64,000 nt of DNA from Aedes albopictus (taxonomy: Eukaryota; Arthropoda; Insecta; Diptera; Culicidae), in the NCBI RefSeq assembly GCF_035046485.1, contig NC_085138.1, positions 18,109,440 through 18,173,439 on the forward strand, written 5' to 3'. The position numbers were made by a program, and so were the translations under genes. Below, in pieces: positions 1-10,528 of the stretch. Under the pieces are notes generated by a model. It saw nothing but the letters and a program-made list of their open reading frames with translations. It ran no database searches and had not been told where the DNA came from. How positions within the stretch are numbered: position 1 is the first letter of the stretch; the number at the start of each line of letters is the position of its first letter.

Positions 1-130
1 AAAGTGAATCGAATAGGAATGACTGTGGTTGAATAGTTACTGTCAAGATTCCTATACGGCCCTGTACTACGGATTGAATCTGATCGGATTCCTATATGTT
101 GTACAGGTCGGGTCGATTATCCGGAGACTC

Positions 131-1047
131 GATTTTTGATGACCCAAGCGAAGTCATGCCTCGACTTCAGAGAACCGTAGATGGACTTCAATTAGAGCTA
201 TTTGCACGCGGAATACAACAGATAGCTCCAGAAACCAATACTGCATCGAACAGGAGTATGTAAATTCCTCGACTAGATTCCTGATTACCCGGGATGGCCT
301 AGCTGAATTCAGGCCTTGAGTTCTATGAGCTGTTGATGAACTGTTTGATCTGTGTAGAATCTCTATCGACTACATAAACTCACGTTACATCATATGTGAA
401 TGGAAAGTGCCTCATAACTATTCCTAGTACAATTTGATAAACTAAACGAAATCATATGTTTATTTCAGAGAACCATAGATGGACTACAATTAGAGCTATT
501 TTCCTAGAAATAGTTGTGAGAGACCTTCTCGTTGACACATGATAAAATATGAGTTTATGTAGTGCACAGAGGTTTCACGTACATAAAATATGTGATTACA
601 GTTTATCAGCAGTTCTATGAACTCTAGGCCTGACATCAACCAGGTTATCCCAGGATCTCAGGAATCTATTCGAGAAATTTACTTGGGGAACGAACACAAA
701 TTACGTCTCGCTTTAAGGGGGAGGGGGGTTCAGCAAAGTGTGACGACCCATACAAAAATTTCAGATGTCTTATACAAAAAGAGTGATATAGGGGGGAGGG
801 GGTTGAAAATGGGCAAATTTTGCGTGACGTAATTTATGGACGTTCCCTTATTTCTGTTTGATGTAGTATTGATTTCTGAAGCTCACCGTTGTTTTGTGTG
901 TGTAAATAACTCTTATTGATGTTCATCTACGGTTCTCTGAAGTCGAGCCATGACTTCCTTTAGATCATCAAATTTTTCTACGAATAGTTACGAGAGGCTT
1001 TTTTACTGATACATGATATAATATGAGTTTATGTAGTGCACATAGTT
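131..1047. repeat. Old foldback repeat, left part
   Basis: Positions 131-246 and 843-975 are inverted copies of each other; both carry the shared block TTCAGAGAACCGTAGATG or its complement. A further related stretch lies at 466-690. The same family recurs at 5366-5480 and 13212-13690, which shows that one old copy has been pulled apart by later insertions. Bases 1-130 look like more of the same family but are too diverged to delimit. No coding potential is seen. The superfamily is unknown because the ends are not clear. Confidence 0.6.
683..845. mobile_element. Short MITE, ACGTCACGC-type TIR
   Basis: The left end GGGGAACGAACACAAATTAC and the complement of the right end, GGGAACGTCCATAAATTACG, form an imperfect terminal inverted repeat, each followed by a G-rich tract. 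The uninterrupted relative of the host repeat near 13510-13560 has no such block, which supports insertion. The same end type is seen at 35503-35667 and, more diverged, at 22264-22390. The target duplication is not clean (possibly TTA). It is non-coding. Confidence 0.55.
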
Positions 1048-2625
1048 CAGAGGTTCCCAAACTTTTTAATATCGCGGCGCCTATTGAAATTTTCGGAAAT
1101 TTCGCTGCACACCGACATCTTTTAACACAAAATTTTATTTATTTTAGAACAACTTCGACCCAAAAAAATAAGTACCGTCAAGGCGCCATTCACCGTGTGC
1201 CTTCGAATATTTTTTCATTATTTCCATATTACGATTAAATGATATGGCAATTTCCCTTCAATTTCACCAATACAACACTAATGTATTGTTACCATGTCAA
1301 AACGCTCATTAGAAACATTTAAAAGTATCATTTTGACACTAAAGTGTGTTTACATGAAGCGGGTTTCTGCTCGTTCACTGCATTCATAGTGAAAAACCCG
1401 ATTTAATCCACCTATGGTGAACAGAACCCTTCTTACACTTATTAAAAATATTGTTGTATTATGCGTATTAAGCAAATTTATTTTGTGTGATTGACCAAAA
1501 GTTTTAGAAAATATTGTGGATTTGACATCTAGTGAATTGGTTCCCAAAATAGCATCAGACCATGGACTCTCTTAGCTCCGAAGTACTTGGTATTCATGGT
1601 TATGGTGTAAAAAGGACAAAAATGATATATCTACTAAGTTAATCAGTTTTGGCATTAACTATTTAGTTATTTTGGCTGTCCGGTCTTGCATTTTTCCCAC
1701 AATATATAAATTCATAGCTTTCATTTAACATATTGTTAGTTTTCATAAAATTCATGTGTATTTGTAATTTGTTAATTATGATTTTGTTGAAAACAATAAC
1801 CTGCTAGAATACACTTTGTATGAAATCAGCATAATTTATTGAAAAATAATTTCCCATAGAATGGTGAAAAACTAATGCAAGATAACAAGTGAATACAATA
1901 ATAAAAAAGAATTTAATGAAATACTCTTCGTAAGATATCTCAGTAATCAAATGTCGAATCGAAATAAAATTTCAGGGCCTTATACAAGGATATTGTAACT
2001 TTTATTTGGTGCTTAGAGAACCCAAATCGGTTGACAGATGGCTGAGATATTTATTATGGTACCCTTGATCCAAAATCTCTCAAAAAGTTAACCTGTATTA
2101 CTCCCAAGTACTCTTTGAAAGATATCTCGATAATCAAATGTCCAATCCTAATGAAATTGTATAGGGTTCCACTAGAATGTTGGTAGCTTTCATTTGGTGC
2201 CAGGATATCCGAAATCGGTTGACAGACGGCTAAGATATTTGTTATTATACAATTGGTCAAAAATCTCAAAAAGTTTAGTTGTATAAATCCTAAGTACTCT
2301 GCGAAAGATATCTCTGTAACCAAATGTCCAATCGAAATAAAATTTCTGGGTAATCTACTAGGATGCTGTAGGTGCCAAGAGAACTTAAATCGATTGACAA
2401 ACGGCCGAAATATTTATTATGATACACTTGGTCAAAAATCTTAAAAAGTTTAGAAATATGACTCATAAGTACTCTTCGAGAGATATCTCGGTAACCAAAC
2501 GTCCAATCGAAAAAAAATTCAATAGCGTTCTACTAGGATGTAGTAGCTTTCATTTGCTTCCAAGAGAACTCAAATCGGTTGACAGACGGCTGAGAAATGT
2601 GCGTGACTTTTTTTTGTAACGCACA

Positions 2626-2680
2626 TACACACACACACACACATACACACATACACACATACACACACACACATACAGAC
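2626..2680. repeat. CA/CATA microsatellite
   Basis: Alternating ACAC and ACATAC tract inside the first copy of the 180-bp-unit repeat. The matching tract in the second copy (4416-4467) differs in length, as expected for microsatellite slippage after duplication. Confidence 0.85.
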
Positions 2681-2771
2681 ATTTGCTCAGTTCGTCGAGC
2701 TGAGTTCATTGGTATATGAGACTCGGCCCTCCGGGCCTCGGATCGAAAGTCGGTTTTTCGAGCGATATTTA

Positions 2772-2799
2772 TACCCTTCTTATGGGTGTAAGAAGGGTA
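2772..2799. repeat. Perfect 11-bp hairpin at repeat end
   Basis: TACCCTTCTTA, a 6-base loop and TAAGAAGGGTA. It closes copy 1 of the 180-bp-unit repeat and is repeated exactly at 4560-4587 at the end of copy 2, so it marks the element terminus. It could be a 3' hairpin of a helitron-like element; the CTRR end is not seen. Confidence 0.7.
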
Positions 2800-2980
2800 A
2801 AAAGAATTTAATGAAATACTCTTCGTAAGATATCTCAGTAATCAAATGTCGAATCGAAATAAAATTTCAGGGCCTTATACAAGGATATTGTAACTTTCAT
2901 TTGGTGCTTAGAGAACCCAAATCGGTTGACAGATGGCTGAGATATAACCTGTATTACTCCCAAGTACTCTTTGAAAGATA

Positions 2981-3901
2981 CAGGGGATAGACAAAATGAT
3001 CGGGACAGGCAAAATTTTCACTTTTCAAAAAATGTTCAATTAGTTGAAACTTTTCGAAAAGTGCATCAAATATCTTCAAATCTTTACTGTAAGTTCCTCA
3101 ACTAGTTGTGTATCAGTGGACAAAATTTGGAAAAGATCGGACAAATCTTCACGAAGTTATAAAGATTTTTGAAAAAGATAAAATTATCCGATATCCAACT
3201 TTGAGCTGTTATATCTCCGGATTCAATGAACCGAATGCAATGAAATTTTGTCCATTTATGACTTATATAATGAGCTATGAAAAACCATTGACTTAACTTA
3301 ATATGCTTAACACGGAAGAAAGTTATAACGATTATATTATTTTTCTAAAAAAACACCAAATTATCCAAAACATGAACATCGTTTCAAAATTCAAGATGCA
3401 AATTACAGTTCATTTAGTTTCCCTCTAATTGACTTATATATAAATGCGTTTTGAAGGAAAGTAACAACATAGCCGCCAATAAATTGAAAGAGTAATGGGA
3501 TGCATATTAAAAATTGACCAATTTACTAAAAAATCGTGAAAAAAATAAATTCGCTATAACTTTTTTGTTTGTTAAAAATTTCAAGTTAAGTCAAATGTTT
3601 TCCAGAGTTCATTATATAAGTCATGAATGGTCAAAATTTCATTGCAATCGGTTCATTGAATCCGGAGATATAACAGCTCGAAGTTGACTATCGGATAATT
3701 TTATCTTTTTCAAAAATCTTTATAACTTCGTGAAGAATTGTCCGATCTTTTCCAAATTTTGTCCACTGATACACAACTAGTTGAAGAACTTACAGTAAAA
3801 ATTTGAGAATATTTGATGCACTTTTCGAAAAGTTATAGCTAGTTGAACATTTTTTGGAAAGTGAAAATTTTGCCTGTCCCGATCATTTTGTCTATCCCCT
3901 G
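2981..3901. mobile_element. 921-bp foldback MITE, copy A
   Basis: It starts CAGGGGATAGACAAAATGAT and ends with the exact complement. Long inverted arms of roughly 330 bp flank a short unique middle. The flanks are ...GAAAGATA and TATCTCGATA..., and copy 1 of the host repeat at 2115-2130 reads GAAAGATATCTCGATA. The element therefore inserted at TA and duplicated it. A TA duplication and a CAG-type terminus suggest mobilisation by a Tc1/mariner-type transposase. It has no coding capacity. A same-sized inverted copy lies at 10529-11449. Confidence 0.85.
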
Positions 3902-4559
3902 TATCTCGATAATCAAATGTCCAATCCTAATGAAATTGTATAGGGTTCCACTAGAATGTTGGTAGCTTTCATTTGGTGCCAGGATATCCGAAATCGGTTG
4001 ACAGACGGCTAAGATATTTATTATTATACAATTGGTCAAAAATCTCAAAAAGTTTAGTTGTATTTATAAATCCTAAGTACTCTGCGAAAGATATCTCTGT
4101 AACCAAATGTCCAATCGAAATAAAATTTCTGGGTAATCTACTAGGATGCTGTAGCTTTCATTTGGTGCCAAGAGAACTTAAATCGATTGACAAACGGCCG
4201 AAATATTTATTATGATACACTTGGTCAAAAATCTTAAAAAGTTTAGAAATATGACTCATAAGTACTCTTCGAGAGATATCTCGGTAACCAAACGTCCAAT
4301 CGAAAAAAAAGTTCAATAGCGTTCTACTAGGATGTAGTAGCTTTCATTTGCTTCCAAGAGAACTCAAATCGGTTGACAGACGGCTGAGAAACGTGCGTGA
4401 CTTTTTTTTGTAACGCACATACACACACACACATACACACATACACACACACACACACACATACAGACATTTGCTCAGTTCGTCGAGCTGAGTTCATTGG
4501 TATATGAGACTCGGCCCTCCGGGCCTCGGATCGAAAGTTGGTATTTCGAGCGATATTTA

Positions 4560-4587
4560 TACCCTTCTTATGGGTGTAAGAAGGGTA
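4560..4587. repeat. Perfect 11-bp hairpin, second copy
   Basis: Identical to the hairpin at 2772-2799, at the end of copy 2 of the 180-bp-unit repeat. Confidence 0.7.
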
Positions 4588-5365
4588 AAAACGAAAACTG
4601 CGCTAAGGTGATTTAAGCGATAAACTAAATGTAGTAACGTTTTTATTCCACCAAGAAGCAATTAAATTCACATATCAGGTATGTATTTTGCATTACTGAA
4701 GTAAGTTTAACAAGAAAGTACGATCACTCGTACTTTTTAATTGAAACAAAAAGGCACGGTAAATGGGTACCCTAAAAATCAATGGTCTCCATTCACCGTG
4801 CCCCATATTGTCCCATATATCTGGAAAAAATCGAAAATTTGAACATTCGTTTTTCTAATAAAATCTTACAAGTTATTACTTGAAATGAATTCAAACGAAG
4901 AAAATTCCCTTGGCTGGGTTGTTTTGATCATTTTTAAACAAAATAGAATAAAATTTCTCATACACGGTGAATGGGTCCCTCCTACCACAGTGCATGATGA
5001 CCTACCACGGAATCAGGCGACCTTACTACCCTCTACTAATTGTACTATATCACCAAGTTTTGTGAAAATTTTTCTACTTCTGTGGATATTGCTTTAATTT
5101 TAACCTATAATGAAGGCAATTAAAAGCGGCACCAACAATGTTTATAAGACTGGTGTCAAATGACAGCCCTTATTTGCCCCGAATCCTCTTAGATCCACGG
5201 TGAATGGTACCTGTGAAGAATTTTCAGTTCCATATTTTCTCAAAATCCAAATAAACGAGATCCGAGAGTTTTTCTTCTTTTTGTTTTGGCTCAAGAGCCT
5301 GCGGTGCGCAAGCGAAATGTTCACGGCGCACCAGGGTGCTGCGGTGCACAGTTTGGGAAGCGCTG

Positions 5366-5480
5366 TATGACATAGGTGAAACATGTGATTCCAGTTTATC
5401 TACAGCTCAATGAACCCAAGGCCTGACTTCAACCAGGCCATCCCGGGCACTAAGGAATCTAGTCTAGAAATTTGCTTACT
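5366..5480. repeat. Old foldback repeat, middle part
   Basis: Continues the old repeat after the hAT-like element. ACATGTGATTCCAGTTTATC and the following 90 bp match 590-680 and 13430-13520. Confidence 0.65.
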
Positions 5481-5884
5481 CCGCGAGCAGGAGAAAATAG
5501 CTGAAGAATACAAAACTCAGGTATGGAAAACTGAATACCTACAAACTAAATGAGGTATTAAGAAGCCCTGCACAGGTAAAATACCTAATATTATAACTGG
5601 TGTGTATTCTATGCATAACGCGTGAATAATGACATCAGGTAAGGCAATACCTAAATAATAATCGGTGATTTTTTCATACAAATAGCGATTTTCCCATTAT
5701 TGAATAATATCTCATACAATCCTCAATACCAAACCAATAGCTCGTTGAGATATTTTAGCAATACCTACAGAATACCAAAATAAGTTATTTTCAATACCTG
5801 AGTAACCGACAAATACCTTGTCTTGATATGATACCTAACTTTGGTATGCTACAGTTTTGTGTCAGTTATTCGTTCCTGCTCGGG
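5481..5884. mobile_element. GGTATT-rich TIR element, unit 1
   Basis: Terminal repeats CGAGCAGGA (left, slightly mutated) and TCCTGCTCGGG (right). The interior is full of AATACCT / AGGTATT motifs in both orientations. A second unit follows immediately (5885 onward), and a third copy in the opposite orientation is at 60885-61651, inside a BEL/Pao integrase frame. That third copy proves it is a mobile sequence. No coding frame. The superfamily is not assigned because the target duplication is not clear. Confidence 0.65.
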
Positions 5885-6216
5885 AATACCTACAACCTGA
5901 ATGAGGTATTAAGAAGTCCTGCATAAGAGGTAATATACCTAAAATAATAACTGCTGTGTATTCTGTGCATAACACGTGAATAATGGCATCAGGTATGGCA
6001 ATAACTAAATAATAATCGGCGATTTTTTCATACAAATAGTGATTTTTCCATAATTGAATAATACCTCGAGCAGTCCTCAACACCAAACCAATAACTCACT
6101 TAGGTATTTTATCAATACCTACAGTTATTTCCAGTACCTGGGTAACCGACCAACACTTTGTCTTGGTATGATACCTGACTTTGGTATGCTGCAGTTATGT
6201 GTCAGTTATTCGTTCC
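5885..6216. mobile_element. GGTATT-rich TIR element, unit 2, interrupted
   Basis: Tandem second unit, lacking its outer left end and starting directly at AATACCTACAACCTG. It reads the same as unit 1 up to GTTATTCGTTCC at 6216, where the I-clade LINE begins. Its last bases, TGTTCGGG, lie on the far side of the LINE at 13204-13211. Confidence 0.6.
6205..6216. repeat. Target-site duplication, left
   Basis: GTTATTCGTTCC, 12 bp, repeated exactly at 13192-13203. The unbroken target is seen at 5865-5884 (GTTATTCGTTCCTGCTCGGG), so these two copies bound the LINE insertion. Confidence 0.8.
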
Positions 6217-6228
6217 TTTTTTTTTTTT

Positions 6229-6593
6229 GTCTAGTTCATTTATTTATGGCTCAATCGCGTGTAACGCTTTACGGAGCCGAAATTCATTCTTTGTATTCAG
6301 TTACATACAATTTTCTGACTTTCTTAGGTACTCAAGGTTAGTACTGGGAGGAGGCCAGGGTACTCGTGGCTGCTCGAGGTTAGCGGGTCACAAAATTTCA
6401 AGGAAAGGCATGGTGAGGATAAGGTTTCAGGGTTCTCTGTAGCACATCCGGGAGGTATCTTGGCTTTTGGCGTCGCCTCTGGTGTTGGCATGGGCTTGTC
6501 ACGGGTTTTCGTCTGCCGGATGGCCAGGAACATATAACACAAAAAAGACACACACAAAGAAAAAAAAAACTGAAGCGAAAAAAAAACAGAAGA
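6229..6593 (-). other. LINE 3' UTR and poly(A) region
   Basis: It follows the ORF2 stop on the minus strand. T-rich tracts at 6547-6593 (A-rich on plus) lead into unique sequence, and the element ends with AATAAATGAACTAGAC followed by twelve A residues (T on plus, 6217-6228). The tail and nearby AATAAA-like signal define the 3' end of the element. Confidence 0.75.
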
Positions 6594-9500
6594 TTATACC
6601 TTTATACAACACATGCGAAGAAACTCATAAATGGACCGCATATAGATTAGATCGCGGGTTCCCAACACATCTCTTACTGGAACAAAGGGTTGTCTACCTC
6701 GGGCCTCAAGGGTATCCAATAGTAGCGCTCTGGAGGCGTCATTATCCGGGCATTGCCAAACTACGTGGTCGATGTCATCATAACCGGAACCGCATTTAGT
6801 ACAAAGCTTGTCGAGCGCGAGGTTTATTCTATGCAAATGCGCGCCTAGCGAGTAATGGTTGGACATGAGTCTTGACATCACGCGTATGAAGTCTCGACCT
6901 ACGTCCAAACCGTAATGCCACGCTCGCAAAGCAACATTAGGAATAATAGAATGTAACCACCGTCCCAGTTGGCCATCTCGCCAATCACGTTGCCAACTTT
7001 GAAGAGAACTCTGACGAACTAAATGGAAAAATTCATCGTGTGAAATTCTTCTTTCATAGATCTCACCTTCCTGTGCGCCCACCTTTGCGAGAGAATCCGC
7101 CTTCTCATTGCCATAAATTGAGCAATGTGAGGGGACCCATACAAAGGTAATCTTGTATGATCTTTCGACCAGTGCACCCATCTGCTCCCTTATTTTTGTA
7201 AGAAAGTAAGATGAATGCTTTACAGGTTTCATCGACCGGAGTGCCTCAATCGAACTAAGGCTATCCGAGAAGATGAAGAAATGGTCTACGGGCATGTTGG
7301 AAATCATCCCCAAAGCGAAGTTGATTGCTGCCAGCTCAGCAACATAAACCGAACAAGGTTCCTGAAGTTTGCGGAAGGCGGTGGAATTTTCATTGAAGAC
7401 ACCGAAACCAGTGGATCCATTTATGCGAGACCCATCAGTGAAGAATCTCTTACAGGAATTGACATTTTGGTACTTTTCGTTAAAAATGCGAGGAATAGAT
7501 ATACATCGAAGTTGATCTGGTATTCCATGAATAGCTTGTTTCATGGACAGATCGTATTTAACAGAGGAACTGTCATTGGTGAAGTGTACACGAGGAGGAT
7601 TATAACCTGGGAGGCTTATATCAGATGACATGTAGAAAAGATAGATTCTCATGAATTTTGACTGAGTGTTCAGACTGAGCATTTCTTCGAAGTTTCTAAT
7701 AACAAGTGTGTTGCTCACTCCACACTTGATAAGTAACCTTAGCGAGAGCTCCCAGAAGCGGTTCTGGAGAGGTTTCACCCCTGCCAGGACCTCTAGGCTC
7801 GCATTATGCGTTGAGTGCATACAGCCGAGGGCAATACGCAAACAACGGTATTGAATTCGTTCCAGTTTTATTAGGTGACAGTTTGCTGCTGAGTGGAAGC
7901 AGAAAGAGCCATACTCAATAACAGAAAGAATGGTCGTTTTGTAAAGTTTTATGAGGTCTTCCGGGTGAGCACCCCACCATGTTCCGGTAATTGTGCGTAG
8001 AAAATTGATCCTTTGTTGACATTTTTGCACCAAATACTTAGTTTGGGTACCCCAAGTGCCTTTTGAATCAAACCAGACCCCAAGGTATTTCGAAGTCAAA
8101 GATTGGTCGATTTCTATTCCCAAAAGATTAAGTTTCAGTTGGGCTGGGTTCCGCTTTCTGGAAAACACAACCAATTGAGTTTTTTGCGGAGCAAACTCGA
8201 TCCCCAAATCTCTTGCCCAAATGGACAGATTGTTTAAGGAACTTTGCAATGGTCTTTGCAACATTTCTGCATGTGGGCCTTTTAGAGAAACCACAGCATC
8301 ATCTGCAAGTTGTCTTAGCGTGCATTGTCCTTCCAGACAGCTATCAATGTCTTTCACATAAAAATTATAAAGCAAGGGACTTAAACATGAGCCTTGGGGT
8401 AGGCCCATGTAGCTAATTCTGGAAGTTGTCAGTTGTCCGAGATTGAAGCTCATATGTTTTTCTGACAACAAATTATACAAGAAATTATTTAAAATTCCTG
8501 GAAGTCCACTATTGTGCAGTTTTTCTGACAATATTCCTATGGAAACTGAATCAAAGGCGCCCTTAATATCCAAGAAAACTGAAGCCAGTTGCTCCTTTTC
8601 CGCAAAGGCCAGTTGAATATCTGTTGAAAGCAACGCTAGACAATCGTTTGTTCCTTTGCCCTTGCGAAACCCGAACTGTGTATTTGAAAGCAAATTATTC
8701 GATTCAACCCAATGGTCGAGTCGCGATAGGATCATTTTTTCTAACAATTTCCTTAAACATGATAACATAGCAATTGGGCGGTATGAATTATGATCAGACG
8801 CTGGTTTACCAGGCTTTTGAATAGCTATTACTTTGACCTGTCTCCATTCTGGCGGAACGATGTTGTTCTCCATGAATGAGTTGAACAGGTCCAGTAATCG
8901 TCTTTTCGCGATATCTGGGAGATTTTTAAGAAGATTGAACTTGATCATATCGCGTCCCGGAGCGGAATTGTTTGATGAAAGAAGAGCCATAGAAAATTCC
9001 AGCATAGTGAAGGGTCTGTCCAGAGAACTGTCTCTTGAGGATGTTTCCCAAGATATCGGTTGTGCTGGGACTGAGTCTGGGCAGACCTTTTTCGCGAAGC
9101 TAAATATCCAACGGTTGGAGTATTCGTCACTCTCATTAGAAGAAGAGCGGTTTCGCATGTTGCGAGCCACTCTCCAAAGCGTTGCCATTGAAGTGTCTCT
9201 AGAGAGGCCCTCAATGAAGTGTCGCCAATAACTACGCTTTTTCGCTTTCAGCAGGTTCTTCAGCTGTTTTTCGAGCTTAGCATACTTTTGATAAAGATCT
9301 GAAGTACCATGCCTACGAAAAGCTTTGAAAGCATCAGATTTTTTAAGATACAACTGGGTGCAATCATCATCCCAGCCTAGTGTGGCTGGTCTTCTTTTGA
9401 AGGTTGCACTTGGAACACGTCGTTTTTGTGATTCTAATGCACTCTTGTATATCAGTTCTGACAGGAATCGATATTCATCCAAAGGTGGGAGGGGATTGAA

Positions 9501-10301
9501 TGATTCGATGCCAAAAGATACCGCTTCTGCATATTTTTGCCAATCGATATTCCTTGTGAGGTCAAAAGGAACCTGAATTGGTTGGTCTGACCTTTCACTA
9601 TTATGCTTTATGGTGGTTATTATGGGCAAGTGATCACTACCATGAGGATCCTCGATTACCTTCCACAAGCAATCGAATGATAGTGAACTTGATCCCAGTG
9701 ATAGGTCGAGACGGCTTTCTTTGCCGTCAGATGCAATACGTGTCACTTCACCTGTATTTAAAATGTTCAAATTGAAATCGTCGCATAAATCATAGAAAAT
9801 GACCGCTCTATTATCGTCATATGGTTCGCCCCACCCTGTACCATGTGCGTTCATATCACCCAGAATTAAAACTGGATGTGATAGTGCAGAAACCGCATTC
9901 CAAAGATGACGGCGGTTAATTGAAATTCTTGGAGGAATGTAAACGGAAGCTACGCAAAGATCTTTACCCTTTACGTTTATTTGGCAAGCGACGATTTCTA
10001 CGCCAGGATGAGTTGGGATTGGAATTTTATAAAATGAGTAACTTTTTTTGATCCCCAAAAGTACTCCTCCGTAATGGTCATCTCGGTCCTGGCGAATAAT
10101 GTTGAAGTCGTGGAAGTTGAGTTCGTCTTCAGAAGAAAGCCATGTTTCACAAAGTGCAAATATATCACAATCAGAGTTGTGAACCAAAAATTTAAACAGG
10201 TCCAATTTAGGTTTTAAACTATGACAGTTCCACTGTAGCACAGTGATCATATCTTGAACCTCGGTTGATGAATTATCCATCAAAAGATATGATCGAAGCA
10301 A
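6594..10301 (-). CDS. LINE ORF2: endonuclease / reverse transcriptase / RNase H
   Basis: A 1235-residue uninterrupted frame that would nick target DNA, copy the element RNA and degrade template RNA. An APE-type endonuclease spans about 18-235 (QWNCHS near 23, CETW near 51, LGDMNAHG near 147, GSDHLP near 221). Reverse transcriptase spans about 440-760 (KPGKP near 496, SYRPI near 506, FLDIKGAFDSV near 576, GLPQGSCLSP near 633). Its catalytic box is LADD (665-668) where F/YADD is usual. RNase H spans about 952-1075 with D956, E989, D1013 and D1069. A C-terminal CCHC cluster lies at 1167-1184. The first Met overlaps the ORF1 stop by about 29 nt; M8 or M18 are alternative starts and M18 sits at the domain edge. 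No stop or frameshift is present, so the enzyme may still work. Confidence 0.93.
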   Translation of the reverse strand: MLRSYLLMDNSSTEVQDMITVLQWNCHSLKPKLDLFKFLVHNSDCDIFALCETWLSSEDELNFHDFNIIRQDRDDHYGGVLLGIKKSYSFYKIPIPTHPGVEIVACQINVKGKDLCVASVYIPPRISINRRHLWNAVSALSHPVLILGDMNAHGTGWGEPYDDNRAVIFYDLCDDFNLNILNTGEVTRIASDGKESRLDLSLGSSSLSFDCLWKVIEDPHGSDHLPIITTIKHNSERSDQPIQVPFDLTRNIDWQKYAEAVSFGIESFNPLPPLDEYRFLSELIYKSALESQKRRVPSATFKRRPATLGWDDDCTQLYLKKSDAFKAFRRHGTSDLYQKYAKLEKQLKNLLKAKKRSYWRHFIEGLSRDTSMATLWRVARNMRNRSSSNESDEYSNRWIFSFAKKVCPDSVPAQPISWETSSRDSSLDRPFTMLEFSMALLSSNNSAPGRDMIKFNLLKNLPDIAKRRLLDLFNSFMENNIVPPEWRQVKVIAIQKPGKPASDHNSYRPIAMLSCLRKLLEKMILSRLDHWVESNNLLSNTQFGFRKGKGTNDCLALLSTDIQLAFAEKEQLASVFLDIKGAFDSVSIGILSEKLHNSGLPGILNNFLYNLLSEKHMSFNLGQLTTSRISYMGLPQGSCLSPLLYNFYVKDIDSCLEGQCTLRQLADDAVVSLKGPHAEMLQRPLQSSLNNLSIWARDLGIEFAPQKTQLVVFSRKRNPAQLKLNLLGIEIDQSLTSKYLGVWFDSKGTWGTQTKYLVQKCQQRINFLRTITGTWWGAHPEDLIKLYKTTILSVIEYGSFCFHSAANCHLIKLERIQYRCLRIALGCMHSTHNASLEVLAGVKPLQNRFWELSLRLLIKCGVSNTLVIRNFEEMLSLNTQSKFMRIYLFYMSSDISLPGYNPPRVHFTNDSSSVKYDLSMKQAIHGIPDQLRCISIPRIFNEKYQNVNSCKRFFTDGSRINGSTGFGVFNENSTAFRKLQEPCSVYVAELAAINFALGMISNMPVDHFFIFSDSLSSIEALRSMKPVKHSSYFLTKIREQMGALVERSYKITFVWVPSHCSIYGNEKADSLAKVGAQEGEIYERRISHDEFFHLVRQSSLQSWQRDWRDGQLGRWLHSIIPNVALRAWHYGLDVGRDFIRVMSRLMSNHYSLGAHLHRINLALDKLCTKCGSGYDDIDHVVWQCPDNDASRALLLDTLEARGRQPFVPVRDVLGTRDLIYMRSIYEFLRMCCIKV

Positions 10302-10528
10302 GGAGGGGCCATGATTGTGTCAAATTCCGAAGATACTCTTCTACTGCTTGGAGAAAAATGTCTAGTATGCCTCTGAAGGAGTCGGAAAGTCCGAGAGCAT
10401 TATATAAGCGATCCACAAGGGCCCTAAAAGTGAACAGTCCTCGTTTGGGCTTGATAGATTTTGCTGAAATTCGAGGAGCTTTTGTGGCTTTTTTCTTGCC
10501 ACCTTGTCGAGTATTTCTTTTTGAAGTA
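10273..10528 (-). pseudogene. LINE ORF1, C-terminal part cut off by MITE
   Basis: The last ~84 codons of the gag-like ORF1, from about TSKRNTRQGGKKKATK to a stop at 10273. It is basic, then amphipathic (RALVDRLYNALGLSDSF). It is separated from the N-terminal part by a 921-bp MITE. If the MITE and one TA are ignored, the codons on both sides fall in the same frame at Y-T-S, so the original ORF1 was about 460 residues. The stop overlaps the ORF2 start. As it stands, translation from the ORF1 start cannot reach this segment. Confidence 0.85.

Larger units (their letters stand above)
1906..2802. repeat. 180-bp-unit repeat element, copy 1
   Basis: Four degenerate units start near 1919, 2106, 2292 and 2467, spaced 175-187 bp. 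Each has AAGTACTCT, a GATATCTC block, CCAATC, TTTCATTTGG and GGTTGACAGACGGCT. After the units come a CA-rich microsatellite, a conserved GC-rich block near 2690-2760 and an 11-bp hairpin at 2772-2799. The element is adjacent to a second copy that begins at 2803. It is non-coding; short frames in it are repeat artefacts. The structure (tandem core, microsatellite, terminal hairpin) resembles helitron-derived or DINE-like elements, but this is inference. Confidence 0.65.
2803..4588. repeat. 180-bp-unit repeat element, copy 2
   Basis: Tandem second copy of 1906-2802, split by a 921-bp MITE at 2981-3901. Apart from the MITE it matches copy 1 closely. It lacks about 38 bp present near 2050-2090 in copy 1, and copy 1 lacks about 10 bp of a TTTCATTTGG motif kept here near 4155. 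It ends with the same hairpin (4560-4587). Copy 1 serves as the empty site for the MITE insertion. Confidence 0.7.
1048..5365. mobile_element. hAT-like element, interrupted
   Basis: The left end CAGAGGTTCCCAAAC and the complement of the right end, CAGCGCTTCCCAAAC, match the CAGNGNTTCCCAA pattern common at hAT termini. The motif CATTCACCGT recurs in both orientations near 1188, 4750, 4790, 4966 and 5198, like subterminal binding repeats. The flanks are the two halves of the old foldback repeat, so the insertion is real, but I cannot find a clean 8-bp duplication. About 2.7 kb of its length is a later tandem repeat insertion (1906-4588). No transposase frame is visible, so it is non-autonomous or decayed. 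Confidence 0.6.

Noticed and set aside
1906..2620. CRISPR-like array (regular ~180-bp spacing)
   Set aside because: The units are tandem and degenerate without short repeat/spacer structure, and the genome is animal.
1048..5365. Exact 8-bp duplication for this hAT-like element
   Set aside because: Compared ACATAGTT and TATGACAT and neighbouring registers; no convincing match, so no duplication is claimed.
8833..9231. Plus-strand frames of about 130 codons inside 6594-10301
   Set aside because: Shadows of the LINE ORF2 on the opposite strand.
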